A DNA stretch of 11,272 nt from Candidatus Zixiibacteriota bacterium (GTDB lineage Bacteria; Zixibacteria; MSB-5A5; JAABVY01): NCBI GenBank assembly GCA_011777135.1, contig JAABVY010000091.1, forward strand, positions 1-11,272. The letters run 5' to 3'. Shown in pieces: positions 6,091-11,272 of the stretch (the stretch's first letter is position 1; each line of letters starts with the position of its first letter). A program made the position numbers and the translations under genes. The notes under the pieces were generated by a model. It searched no databases. It saw only the letters and a program-made list of their open reading frames with translations, and was not told the origin of the DNA.

Positions 6091-6576
6091 ATGATGACGG
6101 ACGAAGATCTTATCCTGTTAATTGGCGCGGGAAATGAGTTTCGCTCCGATGATGCGGTTGGACCGGTGATAGCAAAAAAAATCTATCAGCTTTATCCCGA
6201 TCGGATAAAATATATCAAAGACATCAGTGACAGCACAAATTTGATAGAACACTGGAAGAAACGAAAGCATGTATTCTTTATAGATGCCGTATGTTCTGGT
6301 TGTGACCCGGGAACTGTTTTTCGATTTGATGCTTTGAATGAAGAAATTCCCGAGAACATTAGCTCGAATTTGTCTACACATACATTTAATCTTAAAGAAG
6401 CCATTGAGCTGGCTAGAAATCTGGACAGTCTTCCTTTAGCACTGATCGTTTACGGAATTGAATGCAGAAACTTTGAATACGGCAAGTGCTTTTCACCCGA
6501 GATCAAGCCTGCAATCAGCGAGGTAATTATCAAAATCAAGCAGGAGATCGATGAGCTGGTTTACGCAGCATTGTGA
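6091..6576 (+). CDS. [NiFe] hydrogenase maturation endopeptidase
   Basis: HycI/HybD/FrxA-family protease (161 aa) that removes the C-terminal tail of the large subunit after nickel insertion. 'LIGAGNEFRSDDAVGP' (10-25) is the G-x-G-N-x4-D-[DE]-x-[VF]-G signature, in which Asp21 matches Glu16 of E. coli HybD. Asp65 in 'FIDAV' and His97 in 'STHTF' match the other two nickel-sensing ligands (HybD Asp62 and His93). The usual length is 145-175 aa. It begins 7 nt after hydA and is its likely cognate processing enzyme. Two adjacent ATGs (6091 and 6094) are possible starts; the second is better spaced from the G-rich sequence at 6082-6088, and the difference is one residue. Confidence 0.92.
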   Translation: MMTDEDLILLIGAGNEFRSDDAVGPVIAKKIYQLYPDRIKYIKDISDSTNLIEHWKKRKHVFFIDAVCSGCDPGTVFRFDALNEEIPENISSNLSTHTFNLKEAIELARNLDSLPLALIVYGIECRNFEYGKCFSPEIKPAISEVIIKIKQEIDELVYAAL

Positions 6577-6603
6577 TGATCATATCATTCTGTATTAATT
6601 AAT

Positions 6604-8916
6604 ATGAAAACAGATATTTCAAATAAACAGATAAAAAGGATAAATTTAAAAATAGGCGGCGCTGTTCAGGGCGTTGGCTTTCGTCCTGCAGTTTATCGAC
6701 TTGCGACTAAATTGGGACTATCGGGATGGATAACCAACGCTGCCGATGGTGTGGAAATCGAACTCGAAGGTCATAATGATTATATTGAAGAATTCGTTGA
6801 ATTATTAAAGGTTGAAAATCCGATACATTCAAGATTAGATAATATCAAACAGGAGTTTCTCTATCCCATAGGTGGAACAGGCTTCAAAATCATCGAAAGC
6901 AAATTATCCGGCGATAAAACTGCCTTAGTACTGCCGGATATCGCAACCTGCCCGGACTGTCTGCGGGAAATATTCGATCCTGATAACAGGCGCTATCTCT
7001 ATCCCTTCACAAACTGCACGAATTGCGGACCGCGCTATAGTATTATAGAAGGGCTACCATATGACCGCGCTATGACCACGATGAAATATTTTGAAATGTG
7101 CGGGAAGTGCCGTGAAGAATATGAAAATCCATTGGATCGGCGGTTCCACGCACAGCCTAACGCCTGCCCAGAATGCGGCCCTCATCTGGAACTGTGGGAT
7201 AAATCCGGCAAGGTTATGGCCCTGCACAATGATGCTCTGGATCAGGCCTGCGAAGTTGTATTGGGAGGGGAGATACTGGCACTGAAGGGCCTGGGCGGAT
7301 TTCACCTGATAGTCAATGCACAGAATTATCAGGCAGTGAAGCGACTGCGAAGTCTGAAAGAAAGGAAGAAGAAGCCGTTGGCCCTTATGTATCCTGATTT
7401 GGCTTCAATTGAACTTGAGTGTGAGGTCGGTGAACTGGAGCATGAACTTCTGACATCAGCCGAGTCTCCGATTGTGCTTATGAAGCGCAAGCGATTTAAT
7501 CTGGAAACCACACCACGCACTCTTAAAGGGATTGCGCCGGATAATCCCTATCTTGGTATCATGCTGCCCTACACGCCATTACATCACATCCTGATGCATA
7601 AATTGCAGATTCCAATCGTGGCTACCAGTGGCAATTTGGCTGAGGAGCCGATATGTATCGACGAAAAAGAAGCCCTCGGAAGGCTATCTGGTATCGCCGA
7701 TCTGTTTCTTGTGCATAACCGTCCGATTGCCAGGCATGCGGATGATTCAATTGTGCGTGTTGTAGCCGAAAGAGAGCTTGTTCTCAGGAGGGCGCGTGGT
7801 TATGCTCCGCTTCCAATGCAGCGGAAGGGATCTTTCCGACCGGTTTTGGCAACGGGGGGACATCTGAAAAATACAATTGCAATTTCGTCAGGTAAAAATG
7901 TATTTATAAGCCAGCATATAGGCGATCTGGACACGAGACTTTCCATTGAGACATTCAATATTACGATAGAATCTCTTTCTGATATCTATGAATTCAAACC
8001 TGAAATTATAGCCTGCGACAAGCATCCAGATTACCATTCAACCATTTATGCCGAGAAGAGTGGACTGCATCTGGTTAAGGTACAGCATCACTATGCGCAC
8101 ATCCTGAGCTGCATGGCAGAAAATAATCTCGGCGGTGAGGTGCTTGGGGTGGTCTGGGACGGTACCGGGTACGGCGATGATGATACTATTTGGGGTGGAG
8201 AGTTTCTATCTGTCGATGGCAAATCATATCAGCGATTTGCACATCTGCGGACATTTCCGCTTCCCGGCGGTGAGAGGGCGGTGCTGAGACCGAGGCGGTC
8301 AGCGCTGGGAAGTATGCATGAACTATATGGACGCGATATTATCGGAATAGAAAATAATAATCCCCTGGACAGATTCAGGCAAGAGCAGAAACAGCCACTT
8401 CTGGGGGCATTGAAAAAAGAAGTCAACTGCCCACGGACATCCAGCATGGGACGTCTATTTGATGCGGTCGCCTCTATAATCGGACTTTGCCAGGAAATCG
8501 ATTTTGAGGGTCAGGCGGCAATGCTGCTGGAATTTGCGGCCGAGAAAGCTGCTGATGATCAGAAATCCTACCCGTTTGATTTTGTCAAATACGAGAATAA
8601 ATATATTTTAGATTGGGAAAAGATAATCGAAGGTATTCGCAAAGATCATGATAGGGCTGTCTCCCAAAACCGAATTGCCGCAAGATTCCATAATACACTG
8701 GCTGAGATGATTGTTGAGGTTGCGAAAATTTGTGAGAGGGAAGATGTTGTGCTTTCGGGCGGTTGTTTCCAGAATAAGTATCTGACAGAGAAGACAGTCG
8801 GCCGTTTAAAAGAAGAGGGTTTTAAGCCATACTGGCACAAACTGGTTCCGCCCAATGACGGCGGGATTTCATTGGGCCAAGTCATGGCAATTTCAAGAGA
8901 TAGGTCTATGGAGTAG
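6604..8916 (+). CDS. hypF: Carbamoyltransferase HypF
   Basis: Makes the carbamoyl group that becomes the CN ligands of the NiFe site: it hydrolyses carbamoyl phosphate, forms carbamoyl-AMP and transfers the carbamoyl to the C-terminal Cys of HypE. All four parts are present in 770 residues (the usual length is about 750-780). The acylphosphatase domain is at about 12-100, with 'GGAVQGVGFRP' and Arg27. The HypF zinc-finger pair is Cys116-x2-Cys119-x18-Cys138-x2-Cys141 and Cys166-x2-Cys169-x18-Cys188-x2-Cys191. The YrdC-like domain is at about 205-400, with 'LKGLGGFHL', 'KKKPLALM', 'TSGN' and 'RHADDSIVR'. The Kae1-like carbamoyltransferase domain is at about 410-765, with 'HHYAH' (495-499), 'WDGTGYGDD' and 'LSGGCFQN'. 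It starts 27 nt after the endopeptidase gene with no clear Shine-Dalgarno; the ATG at 6604 is the only sensible start. Confidence 0.97.
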   Translation: MKTDISNKQIKRINLKIGGAVQGVGFRPAVYRLATKLGLSGWITNAADGVEIELEGHNDYIEEFVELLKVENPIHSRLDNIKQEFLYPIGGTGFKIIESKLSGDKTALVLPDIATCPDCLREIFDPDNRRYLYPFTNCTNCGPRYSIIEGLPYDRAMTTMKYFEMCGKCREEYENPLDRRFHAQPNACPECGPHLELWDKSGKVMALHNDALDQACEVVLGGEILALKGLGGFHLIVNAQNYQAVKRLRSLKERKKKPLALMYPDLASIELECEVGELEHELLTSAESPIVLMKRKRFNLETTPRTLKGIAPDNPYLGIMLPYTPLHHILMHKLQIPIVATSGNLAEEPICIDEKEALGRLSGIADLFLVHNRPIARHADDSIVRVVAERELVLRRARGYAPLPMQRKGSFRPVLATGGHLKNTIAISSGKNVFISQHIGDLDTRLSIETFNITIESLSDIYEFKPEIIACDKHPDYHSTIYAEKSGLHLVKVQHHYAHILSCMAENNLGGEVLGVVWDGTGYGDDDTIWGGEFLSVDGKSYQRFAHLRTFPLPGGERAVLRPRRSALGSMHELYGRDIIGIENNNPLDRFRQEQKQPLLGALKKEVNCPRTSSMGRLFDAVASIIGLCQEIDFEGQAAMLLEFAAEKAADDQKSYPFDFVKYENKYILDWEKIIEGIRKDHDRAVSQNRIAARFHNTLAEMIVEVAKICEREDVVLSGGCFQNKYLTEKTVGRLKEEGFKPYWHKLVPPNDGGISLGQVMAISRDRSME
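8910..8913 (+). promoter_or_regulatory. Ribosome binding site of hypC inside the end of hypF
   Basis: GGAG ends directly before the hypF stop codon and lies 8 nt before the hypC ATG at 8922. Confidence 0.45.
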
Positions 8917-8921
8917 AATCT

Positions 8922-9173
8922 ATGTGCCTGGCCATACCGGGAAAAATATTGAGCATTGAAAAAAATGATTCTTTGATGCATACCGGGCGTGTCAATTTCG
9001 GCGGTATTGTCAAAGAGGTAAACCTTTCATTTGTGCCGAATGCCGAGGTGGATGATTATGTGATTGTGCATGCAGGCTTTGCCATTGGCAGGGTGGATGA
9101 GGCCGAGGCGCAGAGAGTCTTTGAATATCTCGATGATATCGAAAGCATGATGGAAGAGAAAAACAGGCAATGA
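8922..9173 (+). CDS. hypC: Hydrogenase maturation chaperone HypC
   Basis: Small chaperone (83 aa, family length 75-95) that works with HypD to assemble the Fe(CN)2CO unit and delivers it to the HydA precursor. The N-terminus is Met-Cys-Leu-Ala-Ile-Pro-Gly; Cys2, exposed after Met removal, is essential in the family, and its presence fixes the start. His50 in 'VHAGFAIGRVDE' is the second conserved functional residue. The beta-barrel core (about 1-60) is followed by a charged C-terminal helix. It begins 5 nt after hypF, and its stop overlaps the hypD start as ATGA. Confidence 0.96.
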   Translation: MCLAIPGKILSIEKNDSLMHTGRVNFGGIVKEVNLSFVPNAEVDDYVIVHAGFAIGRVDEAEAQRVFEYLDDIESMMEEKNRQ

Positions 9174-10279
9174 AATATATTGACGAATATCATAATACAG
9201 AAGCTGTAGCTGCATTTGCAGGAAAAATTAAAAGTATTGGCAGCCGGAAATGGAATATAATGGAGGTCTGTGGTGGGCAGACCCACGCAATTGTCAGACA
9301 TGGCCTCGATCAGCTTCTTCCGGATGAGATTACTCTCCTGCACGGTCCCGGATGTCCGGTCTGCGTTACGCCGGTCAATATTGTTGATAAGGCAATAGAG
9401 ATCGCAGGCCGACAGAACGTGATTTTCTGCTCTTTTGGAGATATGATGCGAGTACCGGGGTCAGATGGGGATCTTTTCGGTGTGAAGTCTGCCGGTGGCG
9501 ACCTTCGTGTGCTCTATTCACCTCTTGATGCAATCAGGATCGCAGAGGAGAATTCCGGGAAGGAAGTGGTCTTTTTCGGGATCGGATTTGAGACCACCGC
9601 GCCGGCCAATGCCATGGCAATCCTATGGGCTGATCAAATTGGGCTTGAGAACTTCTCGGTTTTATCCGCAATGGTCCTGATTCCTCCCGCCATGGAACTG
9701 ATATTGTCATCAAGAAGCAATAAAGTGGATGCTTTTCTTGCAGCTGGTCATGTCTGCACTGTCAGCGGTTATGAGCAATACGAGGTATTGTCACAAAGTT
9801 ACAGCCTGCCAATTGTGGTGACCGGCTTCGAGCCATTGGATATAATTCAGGGCATATATATGGCCGTAGCACAGCTTGAGGATGGAAGAGCGGAAGTTGA
9901 GAATCAGTATTCACGTTCAGTCAAAAGAGAGGGCAATTTCGCCGCACTTCGAATTATGCAAGAGGTATTTACAGCTGTGGATAGAACCTGGCGGGGATTT
10001 GGAATGATAAAATCCAGCGGTCTTGCTATAAGCGATAAATATCGGCGGTATGATGCCGAGGAAAAATTCGGAAAAGTCGATGACATTTCTGATAAAGACA
10101 GTGAATGTATCAGTGGTGATATCCTGAGCGGCACAAAAAAGCCCTTTGACTGTCATGCATTTGGTAACAAATGTACTCCGGATAATCCTCTTGGAGCAAC
10201 TATGGTCTCCTCTGAGGGGGCCTGCAGCGCATACTACAGTTACCGTAATCTGGATCTTAAAAAGGCAGGTCTTAAGTAG
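9170..10279 (+). CDS. hypD: Hydrogenase Fe-cyanide assembly protein HypD
   Basis: Iron-sulfur scaffold (369 aa) on which the Fe(CN)2CO group is built with HypC. Conserved active-site motifs are 'MEVCGGQTHAI' with Cys34, 'HGPGCPVCVTP' with Cys62 and Cys65, and 'GFETTAP' (139-145). The C-terminal four-cysteine pattern Cys313-x14-Cys328-x6-Cys335-x16-Cys352 holds the [4Fe-4S] cluster and is intact. Thr344 replaces the common Cys of 'GACMVSSEGAC', but that position is outside the four-ligand pattern, so activity should be unaffected. The start overlaps hypC by 4 nt (ATGA). The stop TAG is followed immediately by the hypE ATG. Confidence 0.97.
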   Translation: MKYIDEYHNTEAVAAFAGKIKSIGSRKWNIMEVCGGQTHAIVRHGLDQLLPDEITLLHGPGCPVCVTPVNIVDKAIEIAGRQNVIFCSFGDMMRVPGSDGDLFGVKSAGGDLRVLYSPLDAIRIAEENSGKEVVFFGIGFETTAPANAMAILWADQIGLENFSVLSAMVLIPPAMELILSSRSNKVDAFLAAGHVCTVSGYEQYEVLSQSYSLPIVVTGFEPLDIIQGIYMAVAQLEDGRAEVENQYSRSVKREGNFAALRIMQEVFTAVDRTWRGFGMIKSSGLAISDKYRRYDAEEKFGKVDDISDKDSECISGDILSGTKKPFDCHAFGNKCTPDNPLGATMVSSEGACSAYYSYRNLDLKKAGLK

Positions 10280-11272
10280 ATGGAAGAAAACTTAAATAAT
10301 ATAGAATGCCCTATTCCAAAAGAAAAACATCAATACATTAAAATGGCTCATGGCGGTGGTGGACGCGTGATGCATGAGCTTATAGATAAGCTCTTTACAG
10401 TAGCATTTTCCTCTTCAGGGCTTGATCGTGAACATGACAGTGCGGTTATTCAGGTATCGACAGGAAAGCTCGCCTATACCACAGATTCATATGTCATTCG
10501 ACCTGTCTTTTTCCCGGGCGGCGATATCGGCAAGCTGGCTGTCTGCGGCACAGTTAATGATCTGGCTATGAGCGGAGCTCGTCCCCTATATATAAGTGCC
10601 GGATTTATCCTGGAAGAGGGTCTGGAAGTCGAAAAGCTCTGGAAAATCTGCCTATCGATGCAAAAGGAAGCGGTGAATGCCGGAGCCAGGATTATAACAG
10701 GCGATACGAAAGTCATCGATAAGGGAAAATGTGATCAGATTTATATTAATACTACGGGAATTGGAATCATAGAACACGATATGAATATCAGGCCCTCGAG
10801 TATTAAGCCGGGCGATGCAGTGATTATCAATGGCGATATCGGCAGGCATGGAGTAGCGGTGATGGCCAAGAGGGAGGGTTTGTCTTTCGAAACGGAAATA
10901 GAAAGCGATTGTAAATCACTCTCACCGTTGATTCTGAACCTGCTCAAAGCCGGTGTCGAAATTCACTGCCTTCGCGATCTTACTCGTGGGGGTTTGGCCA
11001 GCGCCTGTGTGGAAATTGCCCAAAGCGCGAAACTCCAGATAGAACTGGAAGAGAAATCTATACCGATAATGGAAGCGATACGCGGAGCATGCGAAATGCT
11101 TGGCTTCGATCCGATTTATGTAGCCAACGAAGGACGCTTCATAATGTTCGTTCCACCGGATCATGCAGAAAAAGCGCTCGAGATCATCAAAACTGTCGAT
11201 TCGGATTTTTCGCCGGCAATTATCGGTAGAGTTTCGCAGGATAAATCCGGTCTGGTTACTCTCAAAACGAGA
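10280..11272 (+). CDS. hypE: Carbamoyl dehydratase HypE (3' partial)
   Basis: The frame starts at the ATG directly after the hypD stop and stays open to the window edge: 331 codons with no stop. HypE converts the carbamoyl-thioester on its own C-terminal Cys to thiocyanate using ATP, then hands the cyanide to HypC-HypD. Motifs of the PurM/SelD-like ATP-binding fold are present: 'HGGGGRVMHELI' (24-35), 'TTDSYV' (67-72), 'VCGTVNDLAMSGA' (88-100), 'GDTKV' (141-145), 'HCLRDLTRGGLA' (229-240) and 'VANEGR' (281-286). The N-terminal 'ECPIP' before the glycine-rich motif is common in HypE and supports this start. The last visible residues reach the stretch just before the usual C-terminal tail, so about 15-20 residues are missing, including the catalytic Pro-Arg-Ile-Cys end, which cannot be checked here. 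Confidence 0.95.
   Translation, partial: MEENLNNIECPIPKEKHQYIKMAHGGGGRVMHELIDKLFTVAFSSSGLDREHDSAVIQVSTGKLAYTTDSYVIRPVFFPGGDIGKLAVCGTVNDLAMSGARPLYISAGFILEEGLEVEKLWKICLSMQKEAVNAGARIITGDTKVIDKGKCDQIYINTTGIGIIEHDMNIRPSSIKPGDAVIINGDIGRHGVAVMAKREGLSFETEIESDCKSLSPLILNLLKAGVEIHCLRDLTRGGLASACVEIAQSAKLQIELEEKSIPIMEAIRGACEMLGFDPIYVANEGRFIMFVPPDHAEKALEIIKTVDSDFSPAIIGRVSQDKSGLVTLKTR

Noticed and set aside
10199..10204. Loss of a Cys (Thr344) in the HypD C-terminal motif as a possible inactivating change
   Set aside because: The four cluster ligands in the C-x14-C-x6-C-x16-C pattern are all present; the replaced Cys is outside that set.
1..11272. Search for CRISPR arrays, tRNA/rRNA genes, insertion sequences or attachment sites
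   Set aside because: No spaced repeats, cloverleaf-like sequences, transposase motifs or terminal inverted repeats were seen; the window is filled by colinear genes.

Overview
This window is bacterial and carries one long, tightly packed plus-strand operon for a cytoplasmic group 3b [NiFe] hydrogenase (the NAD(P)-linked 'sulfhydrogenase' type) and its maturation machinery. Two unrelated housekeeping-type genes precede it. Shine-Dalgarno sites and a good sigma70-type promoter point to a bacterium. The hydrogenase type and its ferredoxin-like subunits suggest an anaerobe or facultative anaerobe. Base composition is moderate and the protein sequences look like an uncultured lineage (FCB-group or deltaproteobacteria-like would fit), but the sequence alone does not fix the taxon.

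Layout. 1-630: the end of a metallo-beta-lactamase-fold hydrolase, cut by the left edge. 652-1449: a formamidopyrimidine-DNA glycosylase (Fpg/MutM-like) with a variant zinc finger. 1450-1570: the only substantial intergenic stretch. It holds a perfect 9+9 palindrome, a TTGACA-17-TATTAT promoter, a perfect CRP-type inverted repeat just downstream of the -10, and a ribosome binding site. 1571-6083: hydB, a gene for a cyclic-nucleotide-binding-fold protein without a DNA-binding domain, hydG, hydD and hydA. 6091-6576: a hydrogenase maturation endopeptidase. 6604 to the right edge: hypF, hypC, hypD and hypE, with hypE cut just before its expected C-terminus.

How the genes work together. HydA (NiFe site) and HydD (Fe-S clusters) form the hydrogenase module. 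HydG (FAD, NAD(P), [2Fe-2S]) and HydB (two [4Fe-4S] ferredoxin motifs) form the electron-transfer module linking H2 to NAD(P)H, and perhaps to polysulfide as in Pyrococcus. HypF and HypE make the cyanide ligands, HypC and HypD assemble and carry the Fe(CN)2CO unit, and the endopeptidase trims the HydA tail after nickel insertion. The nickel-insertion genes hypA and hypB are not in the window.

The most interesting points are the two-operator promoter, and the HTH-less, non-canonical cNMP-fold protein inserted into an otherwise Pyrococcus-like hydB-G-D-A gene order.
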